Made by a program: the position numbers and the translations under genes | From: UBA1756 sp045222555 | GTDB taxonomy: Bacteria; Bacteroidota; Bacteroidia; Bacteroidales; WCHB1-69 | DNA: 64,000 nucleotides | Direction: 5' to 3' | NCBI GenBank assembly: GCA_045222555.1 | Contig: JBGUYY010000029.1 | Location: 248,001 to 312,000, forward strand | The notes under the pieces: model-generated | What the model was told of the DNA's origin: nothing | The model's input: the letters and a program-made list of their open reading frames with translations, nothing else | The model's database searches: none | Shown: positions 15,133 to 23,896 of the stretch, piece by piece | How the letters are laid out: the number at the start of each line of letters is the position of its first letter | Position numbering within the stretch: position 1 is the first letter of the stretch

Positions 15133-15932
15133 TAAATGTACGGGAAAACCTTGTACCGCTTCTGCTGCTTGAACTCGTCGCCGAAGAGCTGCTCGTAACG
15201 CTCGTAAACCGCCTTGGCACGCGGTACCAGGTTGGCAACCGTCCACAACAGGAACACACTGCCCGCCACCGACCACGACAAGATGGCAAAGCCCGTCCAC
15301 TCGATGATTTCGCCGAAGTAGTTGGCTGAGTTCACTTTATTGAAAAATTTGCCGTAAGGCAGGTAGTAGTTGTTATCAAATTTGTCTTTGCGCAAAGCAC
15401 GAATGACGATATCGGCGCGCATGTTGATTACCATGCCCAAGAAGAACACCAGCGTTCCCACAATGAATTGCGGACTCCAGAGCCACTGCAACGTATATTG
15501 TTCGGGGGCAACATAGAACAGCCAGCCGCCTTGCATATAGGCGTTGGTCATGTTGAAGAAAAAGCCAGAGAAGATGATGGAAAGCGGCATCTTGCTGGTA
15601 CCCTTCATCTTAGAGGGAAACACATAGCTGCGCTGCAAATAGTGGAGCTGGAAGAAAGCAAAAATAACAGTGGCCGTCCACGGGAAACTTTCTATGGTAA
15701 AAGGAAATCCGTCGTGCAAGTAATTGACATAGAAGGCCAGCATCAGCAGAAACACCGGCGACTCCATCAGGAACCAGCCCCAGTTGCTGCGGATGGAGAT
15801 ACCCCAGCGGTTGTTGAAGGTGAGTCCGTAGGCCGGAGTCACAAACTGAAGGATGGTGAAGATGACCGCCGAGAGGATTGTCATCCCTAACAGAAAATAA
15901 TAGTAGAAAGGTCCGAATAAAAAATCTATCAT
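15129..15932 (-). CDS. Steroid 5-alpha-reductase-family membrane protein
   Basis: A 267-residue polytopic membrane protein with about six hydrophobic segments. The C-terminal block YGKFFNKVNSANYFGEIIEW followed by a Trp/Phe-rich helix, R-A-x-x-x-Y-x-R-Y and a terminal YKVFPYIY is the hallmark of the NADPH-binding end of the 3-oxo-5-alpha-steroid 4-dehydrogenase family. In bacteria of this group the substrate is often an unidentified enone lipid; bile-acid or steroid reduction is possible but not shown. It lies 12 bases after a glycosyltransferase gene and is probably transcribed with it. Confidence 0.87.
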   Translation of the reverse strand: MIDFLFGPFYYYFLLGMTILSAVIFTILQFVTPAYGLTFNNRWGISIRSNWGWFLMESPVFLLMLAFYVNYLHDGFPFTIESFPWTATVIFAFFQLHYLQRSYVFPSKMKGTSKMPLSIIFSGFFFNMTNAYMQGGWLFYVAPEQYTLQWLWSPQFIVGTLVFFLGMVINMRADIVIRALRKDKFDNNYYLPYGKFFNKVNSANYFGEIIEWTGFAILSWSVAGSVFLLWTVANLVPRAKAVYERYEQLFGDEFKQQKRYKVFPYIY

Positions 15933-15944
15933 AGTAAAAAGGGG

Positions 15945-16961
15945 TTAATGGAATGACTGTCCGTCGAAACGGTGTTTTCTTTTGATATGATATTGGAAAA
16001 GGATGGAGGTGTGGCACACATCCTTGTATGCCTCGAAACTCATGTCTTTCCGTTTGACTTTCATTTTTTTATATTGCGATAAAACAGCAAATTGCGCCTT
16101 ATAGACGGCCAGAAAATCGCGGCCATGACGCTGCAGCAGGAAGACGAAGGCGGCGAGGTTGTCGAGGAAGAGTCGCGCCCAGAAGGTGGGAAAGAGCCGG
16201 CGGGCGGGAAGGTTCTTGATGAGCAGAAAATGGTTGTTGCGGAAGTTGAGGAAGGTCTTGAAGGAGTTGTTCTTGGGCAGGGTGCCGCCGCCCACGTGAT
16301 ACACTACCGAGCGGGGTTCCACCACGATGCGATAGCCGGCATTGCGGATGCGCCAGCAGAGGTCAATCTCCTCCATGTGGGCGAAAAAGTCGGCATCGAG
16401 GCCGCCCACCTTGCGGTACACATCGCTGCGCACAAACAGCGCCGCACCGGTGGCCCAGAAAATGTCCATCGGCGTGTCGTACTGGCCGTTGTCGATCTCC
16501 ACAGTGTCGAACATACGCCCGCGACAGAACGGGTAGCCGTATTTGTCGATGAAACCGCCGGAAGCGCCGGCATACTCGAATTTTTTGCGCTGGGCGTAAC
16601 TGCGGAGCTTGGGCTGCACAGCGGCAATCCTCGCGTCGGCATCCATCACCTCCATAACCGGTTGAACCCAGCCGTCAGCGACCTCGATGTCGGAATTGAG
16701 CAGACAGAAATATTCGGCCTCAATCTGCTCCAAAGCGACATTATAGCCGCCCGCAAAGCCATAATTGCGGTCGTTCAAAATCAGACGCATCTGCGGATAG
16801 TTGGCCTTCATGAAAGCGACCGAGTCATCCGTAGAGGCATTGTCAGCCACTATAACTTCCGCATAACCAGGGGTGTGCGAAAGCAATGAGGGAAGGAATT
16901 TTTCCAAAAAACTTCTTCCGTTATAATTCAAGATGACAATGGCTAACTTCAATTTCATCAC
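15945..16961 (-). CDS. Family 2 glycosyltransferase
   Basis: A 338-residue GT2 enzyme with a GT-A fold: VILNYNGRSFLEKFL at the N-terminus, VADNASTDDS, NYGFAGGYNVAL, and the metal-binding NSD in CLLNSDIEV. A catalytic-type acidic block MEEIDLCWRIRNAGYR follows near residue 215. The C-terminal 80 residues hold an amphipathic or membrane-skimming helix (LDNLAAFVFLL). It resembles rhamnosyl or other cell-surface sugar transferases; donor and acceptor are unknown. The promoter core at 16976-16983 leaves a short leader to either Met (16961 or 16958). Confidence 0.9.
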   Translation of the reverse strand: MMKLKLAIVILNYNGRSFLEKFLPSLLSHTPGYAEVIVADNASTDDSVAFMKANYPQMRLILNDRNYGFAGGYNVALEQIEAEYFCLLNSDIEVADGWVQPVMEVMDADARIAAVQPKLRSYAQRKKFEYAGASGGFIDKYGYPFCRGRMFDTVEIDNGQYDTPMDIFWATGAALFVRSDVYRKVGGLDADFFAHMEEIDLCWRIRNAGYRIVVEPRSVVYHVGGGTLPKNNSFKTFLNFRNNHFLLIKNLPARRLFPTFWARLFLDNLAAFVFLLQRHGRDFLAVYKAQFAVLSQYKKMKVKRKDMSFEAYKDVCHTSILFQYHIKRKHRFDGQSFH

Positions 16962-16975
16962 TCAAAATAAGGCTG

Positions 16976-16983
16976 CAAAATTA
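16976..16983 (-). promoter_or_regulatory. TAnnTTTG promoter core for glycosyltransferase operon
   Basis: Minus-strand TAATTTTG, 15 bases upstream of the first Met, divergent from the groES promoter about 50 bases away. Confidence 0.6.
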
Positions 16984-17032
16984 CACGAAATTTTTATACT
17001 ATCGCAATTGAACAATTTTAAAAAATATTTGT

Positions 17033-17040
17033 TACTTTTG
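17033..17040 (+). promoter_or_regulatory. TAnnTTTG promoter core for groES-groEL
   Basis: TACTTTTG with a TTG at 17008-17010 as possible -33 element. I see no CIRCE inverted repeat around it, so HrcA control is not supported by the sequence. Confidence 0.6.
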
Positions 17041-17095
17041 CACTCCTTTTTGAGAGAGAAATTATTAAATGTTAAACCTTAAAAATAAAAAAGTT

Positions 17096-17371
17096 ATGTC
17101 AATCAAACTCAAACCATTAGCAGACAGAGTTGTTGTAGAACCTGCCGAAGCCGAACAGAAAACTGCCGGTGGCATCATTATTCCTGACACCGCTAAAGAG
17201 AAACCGCAAAAAGGTACCGTCGTGGCCGTCGGACCCGGCAAAAAAGACGAACCTATGACCGTCAAAAAAGGTGACACCGTTCTCTATGGCAAATACTCCG
17301 GAACGGAAGTCAGCATTGATGGCAAAAACTACCTCATCATGAAAGAGAGCGACATTTACGCTACGCTTTAA
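17096..17371 (+). CDS. groES: GroES co-chaperonin
   Basis: A 91-residue GroES (Hsp10), the seven-fold lid of the GroEL cage in the cytosol. The mobile loop EQKTAGGIIIPDTAKEKP and the core blocks KGTVVAVGPGKK, VKKGDTVLYGKYSGTEV and YLIMKESDIYA are all present, at the family's usual length. The frame extends upstream to 17069, but MSIKLKPLADRVVV is the canonical start. groEL follows after 109 bases that hold a dispersed repeat. Confidence 0.98.
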   Translation: MSIKLKPLADRVVVEPAEAEQKTAGGIIIPDTAKEKPQKGTVVAVGPGKKDEPMTVKKGDTVLYGKYSGTEVSIDGKNYLIMKESDIYATL

Positions 17372-17444
17372 TGAATTGAGAATTGAAAATTGAAAATTGA
17401 ATAATCTCTCAAATGCGAACGCAGTGAGCATCAAATCTTCAAAT
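17372..17444 (+). repeat. Dispersed intergenic repeat, copy 1
   Basis: An AATTGA-rich run (TGAATTGAGAATTGAAAATT) is followed by GCGAACGCAGTGAGCATC and CAAAT repeats. The same two-part unit recurs at 58585-58715 behind ftsK with a further half copy, so it is a mobile or amplified intergenic unit, here between groES and groEL. Confidence 0.6.
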
Positions 17445-17480
17445 TAAAAATCAAAAAATAAAATCATTAAATAGTTTATC

Positions 17481-19115
17481 ATGGCAAAAAATATCGTTTA
17501 TGACTGGGAAGCCCGCGACGGTTTGAAAAAAGGCGTGGACGCATTGGCAAATGCAGTGAAAGTGACCCTCGGTCCCAAAGGGCGTAATGTAATTATTGAC
17601 AAGAAATTCGGTGCCCCGCACATCACCAAGGACGGTGTGACCGTGGCCAAGGAAATCGAGCTGAGCGAACCCATCGAAAATATGGGCGCCCAGATGGTGA
17701 AAGAGGTTGCCTCCAAGACCAACGACCAGGCCGGTGATGGTACCACCACCGCCACCGTTTTGGCACAGGCCATCTTCAACACCGGTCTCAAGAACGTGAC
17801 CGCCGGTGCCAACCCGATGGACCTCAAACGCGGTATTGACGCAGCTGTGGCCGCTGTCGTGGCTGAACTCAAGAAGATGTCCAGCACCATCGGCGACAAC
17901 AACGAGAAGATCGCCCAGGTGGCCACCATCTCCGCCAACAACGACGCACACGTCGGCAACATCATCGCCGAGGCGATGCAGAAAGTGAAAAAAGAGGGTG
18001 TCATCACCATCGAAGAAGCCAAAGGCACCGAAACCAACGTGAAAGTGGTGGAAGGTATGCAGTTCGATCGCGGTTACATCTCCCCCTATTTCGTGACCGA
18101 TACCGAAAAGATGGAAGCCGTTTATGAGAATCCTTTCATCCTGATTTACGACAAGAAAATCAGCAACATGAAGGAATTCCTCCCCATCCTCGAAAAGGCA
18201 GTCCAGAGCGGTCGTCCGCTGTTGGTGATTGCAGAAGATGTGGAGAGCGAAGCGCTTGCCACCCTCGTCGTGAACCGTCTGCGTGGCGGTCTGAAGATCG
18301 TGGCGGTGAAGGCTCCTGGCTTCGGTGACAGAAGAAAAGAGATGTTGGAAGACATCGCCATCCTGACCGGTGGTTATGTAATTTCCGAGGAGAAAGGCTT
18401 CAAACTCGAAGACGCCACCCTCGAAATGCTCGGTACCGCCGAGAAGATCACCGTTGACAAGGAGAACACCACCATCGTCAGCGGCAAGGGCGACAAGAAC
18501 GCCATCGCTGACCGCGTGGCCCAGATCAAGGCTCAGATTGCGAAGAGCACTTCCGACTACGACAAAGAGAAACTTCAGGAACGTCTGGCCAAGTTGGCCG
18601 GCGGTGTGGCCGTCATCTATGTTGGCGCCGCTTCCGAAGTGGAAATGAAAGAAAAGAAAGACCGTTTCGACGACGCTTTGCACGCTACCCGTGCTGCCAT
18701 CGAAGAGGGCATCATCCCTGGCGGTGGTGTCGGTTACATCCGTGCCATCAAGGCTTTGGACAAGATCAAGGGTGTGAACGATGACGAGAAGATTGGTATC
18801 GACATCGTGCGCCGCGCTCTGGAGGAACCGCTCCGTCAGATTGTGGCCAACGCCGGTAAGGAAGGCTCCGTGGTGGTGAACGCCGTCAAGGAGGCCAAGG
18901 GCAACGTCGGTTTCAACGCCCGCACCGAGGTTTACGAAGACCTCATCAAGGCTGGTGTTATCGACCCGACCAAGGTGGCCCGCGTCGCCATCGAGAACGC
19001 CGGTTCCATTGCCGGTATGCTGCTGACCACCGAGTGCGTGCTCGCCGAGATCAAGGAGGAGACTCCTGCGGCTCCCGCAGCCGGTATGGGCGGCGGAATG
19101 CCTGGCATGTACTAA
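17481..19115 (+). CDS. groEL: GroEL chaperonin
   Basis: A 544-residue GroEL (Hsp60), the tetradecameric folding cage. Diagnostic blocks are present: VTLGPKGRNV, the ATPase motif NDQAGDGTTTATVLAQ, the apical-domain stretch following VEGMQFDRGYISPYF, VKAPGFGDRRK, and the flexible Gly-Met tail GMGGGMPGMY. Its length is normal and no motif is missing. It forms an operon with groES. Codon use is strongly biased, as expected for a highly expressed gene. Confidence 0.99.
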   Translation: MAKNIVYDWEARDGLKKGVDALANAVKVTLGPKGRNVIIDKKFGAPHITKDGVTVAKEIELSEPIENMGAQMVKEVASKTNDQAGDGTTTATVLAQAIFNTGLKNVTAGANPMDLKRGIDAAVAAVVAELKKMSSTIGDNNEKIAQVATISANNDAHVGNIIAEAMQKVKKEGVITIEEAKGTETNVKVVEGMQFDRGYISPYFVTDTEKMEAVYENPFILIYDKKISNMKEFLPILEKAVQSGRPLLVIAEDVESEALATLVVNRLRGGLKIVAVKAPGFGDRRKEMLEDIAILTGGYVISEEKGFKLEDATLEMLGTAEKITVDKENTTIVSGKGDKNAIADRVAQIKAQIAKSTSDYDKEKLQERLAKLAGGVAVIYVGAASEVEMKEKKDRFDDALHATRAAIEEGIIPGGGVGYIRAIKALDKIKGVNDDEKIGIDIVRRALEEPLRQIVANAGKEGSVVVNAVKEAKGNVGFNARTEVYEDLIKAGVIDPTKVARVAIENAGSIAGMLLTTECVLAEIKEETPAAPAAGMGGGMPGMY

Positions 19116-19147
19116 TCGTCGGAACCTATCCAATTAAGACAAATCAC

Positions 19148-19183
19148 GACAGGGAATCAGCGTGCTGGTTTCCTGTCTTTACT
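19148..19183 (+). terminator. Rho-independent terminator after groEL
   Basis: GACAGGGAA...CAGC pairs with GCTG...TTTCCTGTC, followed by TTTACTTT. It ends the groESL transcript before cutC. Confidence 0.65.
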
Positions 19184-19196
19184 TTCAACCCATAGC

Positions 19197-19898
19197 ATGA
19201 CAGAACCACTCTCCCACCCTATTCACCGCCAACCTCTGCTGGAGGTATGTGCCGCCTCGCTCGACTCGGCCCGCAAGGCCGACCGTGCCGGAGCGCCGCG
19301 TATCGAACTGTGCCGCCGGTTAGATCTGGGCGGCCTCACCCCCGACCGCGCTGACATTGCGGCCTGCGTTAACACCCTGTCGCTCAAAACCTTCGTACTG
19401 ATACGTCCGCGCGGCGGCGACTTCTGCTACACGGAGGATGAGATGCAGACCATACTGGATGACATCCGCTACTGTCGCGACATCGGGGCGGCGGGTGTGG
19501 TGGTCGGCTTCCTCCACGAGGACGGCAGTGTGAACACCGACTATTGCCACCGCGCCATGGAAGCCGCACGCGGCATGGAGGTCACCTTCCACCGTGCCTT
19601 CGACCGCTGTGCCAACTGGCCGGAAGCGTTGGAACAGATTATCGGTTGCGGCTTCCATCGGATCTTGACCTCCGGACAGCAACCCACTGCTTTACAGGGT
19701 GTTGAGACGCTGAAGGCCATCCAGCAGCAGGCAGCCGGACGGATTGTCATCCTCGCCGGCAGTGGCATCAACGCCGGCAATGCCGCCACCATCATCCGCA
19801 CAACGGGCGTGAGCGAAGTGCATGGCAGCTGCAAAATCAACGGGTATGAGAGCGACGAAGCGGAGATTCGCCGCACCCTCGCCTCCATCAACTCATGA
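19197..19898 (+). CDS. cutC: CutC-family TIM-barrel protein
   Basis: A 233-residue CutC homologue: LEVCAASLDSARKA with GAPRIELC, LIRPRGGDFCY, GVVVGFLHEDGSVN, VTFHRAFDRC, RILTSGQQPTALQG and ILAGSGINAGNA follow the family block by block. CutC was tied to copper homeostasis in enterobacteria, but its biochemical activity is unsettled. The gene lies alone between the groEL terminator and the promoter of the G3E GTPase gene. Confidence 0.95.
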   Translation: MTEPLSHPIHRQPLLEVCAASLDSARKADRAGAPRIELCRRLDLGGLTPDRADIAACVNTLSLKTFVLIRPRGGDFCYTEDEMQTILDDIRYCRDIGAAGVVVGFLHEDGSVNTDYCHRAMEAARGMEVTFHRAFDRCANWPEALEQIIGCGFHRILTSGQQPTALQGVETLKAIQQQAAGRIVILAGSGINAGNAATIIRTTGVSEVHGSCKINGYESDEAEIRRTLASINS

Positions 19899-19940
19899 AA
19901 ATTATTTCTTTCGCATTTAGTCCACTATTATTTAAAATTG

Positions 19941-19948
19941 TATATTTG
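19941..19948 (+). promoter_or_regulatory. TAnnTTTG promoter core for G3E GTPase gene
   Basis: TATATTTG 21 bases before the ATG at 19969. No Zur-like palindrome is obvious nearby. Confidence 0.65.
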
Positions 19949-19968
19949 CAAGCTAATTCTATAGTATT

Positions 19969-21210
19969 ATGAAACCTGAAACACCTGTACTGCTGCTTAC
20001 CGGCTATCTCGGAAGCGGAAAAACCACCCTCGTCAACCGAATCTTGAGCAACCGTCGTGGCATACGCTTCGCGGTGATTGTCAATGATATAGGAGAAATT
20101 AATATTGATGCGGACCTCATCCAAAAAGGCGGCATCGTGGGACAAGATGACGACAGTTTGGTGGCCTTGCAGAACGGCTGTATCTGCTGCACGCTGAAGA
20201 TGGATTTGGTGAACCAGATCAAGGATCTCATCAACCAGCAGTGCTTCGACTACATCGTGATAGAGGCCAGCGGCATCTGCGAACCCGACCCCATCGCACA
20301 AACCATCTGCACCATGCCCTCGATGGGCGGTCCTTACACCGAGAAAGGCGTGCCGCGCCTCGACTGCATCGTGACCGTGGTGGATGCCTTGCGCCTGCAG
20401 GACGAATTCGGCTGCGGCGAAGACCTTACCCGTCAGAACATTGGCGATGACGACCTCGAGAAGTTGGTCATCCAGCAGATCGAATTCTGCAACATCATCC
20501 TGCTGAACAAAGCCTCGCAGGTGACGCCGCACGAGCTGGGGCGAATCCGCGAGATCATACGCGCCATCCAGCCCAAAGCCGCCATCATCGAATGCGACTA
20601 CTGCGACATCGAACTCGACCGTATCCTGAACACCCACATGTTCGACTTCGACAAGGTGGCCACTTCCGCCACGTGGATTCAACACATCGAAGATATTCCG
20701 CAAGATGACGACGACGATGATGACGATGATCATGATGAACACGAACATCACCATCATCACGAAGAACACGAACACGAACATGAGCACGAACACGGACATC
20801 ACCACCACCATCATCACCACCATGATGAAGGCGAAGCGGAAGAGTACGGCATCAGCACCTTCGTGTATTACCGCCGTCCCCCGATGAACCTCGGCAAGTT
20901 CGACGAGTTTGTGTCGCGGATGCCCAAGAGTGTCATCCGGGCGAAAGGCATTTGCTACTTCACCAACGAGTACGATGCCTGCTACCTGTTCGAGCAGGCC
21001 GGCAAGCAGGTGTCGTTGAAAGACATCGGACTGTGGTTTGCCACCATGCCCGCCAATGAGCTGGCCGACATGATGATACGCGAGCCCAACCTGCGTCGCG
21101 ACTGGGACGACGATTATGGCGACCGTATGCAGAAGATTGTGTTCATCGGTCAGAAAATGGATAAAGAGGCCATTATCAAGGCATTAGACGAATGTCTGGT
21201 AAACGCCTAA
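19969..21210 (+). CDS. CobW/COG0523 G3E GTPase with long His/Asp/Glu-rich metal tract
   Basis: A 413-residue metal-handling GTPase. Walker A GYLGSGKTTLVNR, the metal-binding GCICCT (C-x-C-C) motif, and IEASGICEPDP are intact, followed by the CobW C-terminal domain. The guanine motif reads NKAS, without the usual Asp of NKxD. Between the two domains, about residues 245-288, is a run of Asp then His/Glu repeats ending in nine consecutive His, a very strong zinc, nickel or cobalt binding tract. Members of this family insert or deliver metals; zinc chaperoning is a reasonable inference. It is followed by the transglutaminase-like gene after 35 bases. Confidence 0.92.
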   Translation: MKPETPVLLLTGYLGSGKTTLVNRILSNRRGIRFAVIVNDIGEINIDADLIQKGGIVGQDDDSLVALQNGCICCTLKMDLVNQIKDLINQQCFDYIVIEASGICEPDPIAQTICTMPSMGGPYTEKGVPRLDCIVTVVDALRLQDEFGCGEDLTRQNIGDDDLEKLVIQQIEFCNIILLNKASQVTPHELGRIREIIRAIQPKAAIIECDYCDIELDRILNTHMFDFDKVATSATWIQHIEDIPQDDDDDDDDDHDEHEHHHHHEEHEHEHEHEHGHHHHHHHHHDEGEAEEYGISTFVYYRRPPMNLGKFDEFVSRMPKSVIRAKGICYFTNEYDACYLFEQAGKQVSLKDIGLWFATMPANELADMMIREPNLRRDWDDDYGDRMQKIVFIGQKMDKEAIIKALDECLVNA

Positions 21211-21245
21211 TTCCCCTGAAATCATCATCCATAAAAAGAAAACTC

Positions 21246-23894
21246 ATGAGAAAAATCGCCGCCACGCTCCTATTCGTGAGCCTCTTTTCAGGGTTGTTTG
21301 CCCAGCATTTCATCACCGATGCCGATTTGCGCAAAGAGGTGCAGCAGGATTATCTGCGCCGGTTGGACATGCTGAACGACCGCGCCGAGCCGCTGCTTAG
21401 CATTTTCGATGAAGAAGAGATCACCACTGAAGAGAGCGAAGCGCTGATGTTCCTGTATGCCTATATGCCGCTGAGTGACCTTGCCGACTACCGCGGCGAG
21501 TTCTTCCTCATGCAGGTGCGCAAGGCGTTGGAGGCCCGCGACCATTTCCCGTGGGGCCGCACCGTTCCGGAGGACATCTTCCGCCATTATGTGCTGGTTT
21601 ACAGGGTGAATAATGAGAATCTGGACAACGCCAGAGAGGTGTTTTTCAATGAGTTAAAGCCTCGTTTGGAAGGACTATCGATGTACGATGCCGCCTTGGA
21701 AGTGAACCACTGGTGTCACGAGAAGGTGGCGTACCGTGCGAGCGACGCCCGCACCTCATCACCGTTGGCGACTGTGCGAACCGCCTTGGGACGCTGCGGA
21801 GAGGAATCCACCTTCACGGTGACGGCGATGCGTGCCGTGGGCATTCCCGCCCGCCAGTGCTACACGCCCCGCTGGGCGCATACCGACGACAACCACGCCT
21901 GGGTGGAGGTCTGGGTGGACGGACAATGGCACTTCCTCGGTGCCTGCGAACCCGACCCCGAACTCGACATGGGCTGGTTTGCCGGTCCGGCTACCCGCAC
22001 CATGATGGTTCACTCCAACTGTTTCGGCAAATACTACGGCAGCGAAGAGGTCAACCTCCGCACCGACCTCTTCTCGCGGGTGAACATGCTGCCCAACTAC
22101 ACCGAGACAAGGAAAATCACCATTACCGTGACCGACCGCAATGGGAAGCCTGTGGAGGGCGCGACGGTCAAGTTCAAATTGTACAATTACGCTGAATATT
22201 ACCCGATTGCGACATCCAAGACCGATGCGGAAGGCCATGCCTCCGTGACCACCGGACTGGGCGACCTGCTGATATGGGCCACCAACGGCAACGAATACGG
22301 CTACCAGAAGATAGATGTACGGCAGACCACCCAGCTCACCGTGGCACTGAACCGAAAAGCGGGCGAGGAATATGTGGAGGAGCTGACCATCGTGCCACCG
22401 GCGGGGAAAAAGGAGGTGAAGACCGTTTCGCCCGAGAAGGCCGCGGCCAACGCCAGAAGGTTGCAATATGAGGACTCCGTCCGCAACGCCTACATCTCCA
22501 CTTTCAAGACAGAGAAAGATGGGAAAGGGCTGTCGGGGCCGAATCTGACGGAAGAACAGGCCGGCTATTTCCTCAAAAAGAGCGAGGGAAACTATGTGAA
22601 CATCACCAACATCATCCGCAAATTTAAAGACAGCCCTGACATTCCCTTATTTGATTTACTTAATTCATTATCAGAAAAAGATTTAAGAGATATTGATTAT
22701 GATATTATCCAACTTGGTCATATCACGAAATATAATCCTCAATGCGGCTATCCCTACGATGTTTATCTGAAAGGTATCATCTCGCCGCGAATCTCCAATG
22801 AAGGGATTTCCTGCTGGAGGGGTGGCACTCCCATCCATTTCCTGCCTGACGTCTTTTTTAAAGCTGAGCGACCCACTGCACACGATATTTTACAATGGAT
22901 CCAAGATAATATCGTGGTGGATGATGCGGGTAACTACTTCAACTGCCCAATCTCCCCTATTGGCGCCTACCAGCTGCGCCGCGCTGACCTCCACTCCCGC
23001 GACATCATGTTTGTGGCTTCCTGCCGCTACTTTGACATCCCCGCCTACTTGGACAATGCCACCGGACAGAAATATGTTTGGGAAAATGACCAGTGGATTC
23101 CCATTGATTTCCCAGATCAACAGAAAAACGAGAACACGGCTTTTCAAAAGCTCACGATTGATTATCAAGGGGATAAAGATACCAAGCCCACCTATTGGAC
23201 GCACTACACGCTCGCTCGCTTTGAAAACGGCGACTTTGTGACCTACGACTACGAGGACGACCCGCGGGTGGCCAACTTCCCCTTCACATTGGAGGTGGAG
23301 CCGGGCTACTACATGCTCTCCACTGGTGTGCGCAACAGCGAAGGCACCGTCCTCTCCCGACTGGAATTCTTCAACATTCCGGCTGACAAGGCGGTGAGCA
23401 AGACGGTCATCCTCAGGGATTTCAAAAAAGAGCAAAGCAATTATGGTCATATTGATTCTCCCGTAATGCTCCCCATAAGCGAAGACGAGATGGTGGAGAA
23501 CTTTTTTGATCCATCTGAAACTAAACCCAGTGTAGTGTGCTTTATCGATCCCACTCGCGAGCCCACCAAGCACCTGCTGAAAGAAATTGCCCAGCTGAAA
23601 AGCGAGTTCGAGAGTTGGGGCGGAACCCTCGTCTTCGTGGTGCCCAGCGACAAATTGGCTCCCGATTTTCACTTCTACGAGTTGAAACTACCCAAACAGT
23701 CGATACTGGTGGATAATACGCGTGTGGAAGGCACCGAAAAGCCTTGGTTTGACTGTTTTATACAAGCCACCGGGCAAGATTTTCGCGATAATCTCCCCAC
23801 CGTTTTCGTTGTAACTGCCGATGGCACCATCACTTTCCGCAGCGAAGGCTACAGTATCGGCACCGGCAATCTCATCCTTCAATCCGCACACTAA
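21246..23894 (+). CDS. Secreted transglutaminase-like protein with second degenerate domain
   Basis: An 882-residue exported protein; the start MRKIAATLLFVSLFSGLFAQ is a signal peptide. The first transglutaminase-like domain has Cys184 in GRCGEES and His217 in NHAWVEVW, the usual Cys-His pair. A carboxypeptidase-regulatory-like beta domain (VTDRNGKPVEGATVKF) follows near 300-370. A second segment near 580-660 (AYQLRRADLHSRDIMFVASCRYFDIPAY) looks like a transglutaminase fold with the catalytic Cys position replaced. The C-terminal 130 residues resemble a thioredoxin-like fold without CxxC. Probably an envelope peptidase-like or binding protein; its substrate is unknown. The longer frame from 21192 would lack the signal start. 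Confidence 0.85.
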   Translation: MRKIAATLLFVSLFSGLFAQHFITDADLRKEVQQDYLRRLDMLNDRAEPLLSIFDEEEITTEESEALMFLYAYMPLSDLADYRGEFFLMQVRKALEARDHFPWGRTVPEDIFRHYVLVYRVNNENLDNAREVFFNELKPRLEGLSMYDAALEVNHWCHEKVAYRASDARTSSPLATVRTALGRCGEESTFTVTAMRAVGIPARQCYTPRWAHTDDNHAWVEVWVDGQWHFLGACEPDPELDMGWFAGPATRTMMVHSNCFGKYYGSEEVNLRTDLFSRVNMLPNYTETRKITITVTDRNGKPVEGATVKFKLYNYAEYYPIATSKTDAEGHASVTTGLGDLLIWATNGNEYGYQKIDVRQTTQLTVALNRKAGEEYVEELTIVPPAGKKEVKTVSPEKAAANARRLQYEDSVRNAYISTFKTEKDGKGLSGPNLTEEQAGYFLKKSEGNYVNITNIIRKFKDSPDIPLFDLLNSLSEKDLRDIDYDIIQLGHITKYNPQCGYPYDVYLKGIISPRISNEGISCWRGGTPIHFLPDVFFKAERPTAHDILQWIQDNIVVDDAGNYFNCPISPIGAYQLRRADLHSRDIMFVASCRYFDIPAYLDNATGQKYVWENDQWIPIDFPDQQKNENTAFQKLTIDYQGDKDTKPTYWTHYTLARFENGDFVTYDYEDDPRVANFPFTLEVEPGYYMLSTGVRNSEGTVLSRLEFFNIPADKAVSKTVILRDFKKEQSNYGHIDSPVMLPISEDEMVENFFDPSETKPSVVCFIDPTREPTKHLLKEIAQLKSEFESWGGTLVFVVPSDKLAPDFHFYELKLPKQSILVDNTRVEGTEKPWFDCFIQATGQDFRDNLPTVFVVTADGTITFRSEGYSIGTGNLILQSAH

Positions 23895-23896
23895 TC

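Noticed and set aside
17033..17095. CIRCE heat-shock operator ahead of groES
   Set aside because: No TTAGCACTC-type inverted repeat is present.
17451..19133. A long minus-strand open frame opposite groEL
   Set aside because: It is a mirror frame of a strongly biased gene; groEL on the plus strand matches the family over its whole length.
19888..20823. A minus-strand frame of 311 codons opposite the G3E GTPase gene
   Set aside because: Val/Met/Phe runs are the antisense of the His/Asp-rich tract; the plus-strand gene has all family motifs.
20700..20835. CRISPR or tandem repeat suggested by GATGACGATGAT-type runs
   Set aside because: It is the coding sequence of the Asp/His-rich linker of the G3E GTPase.
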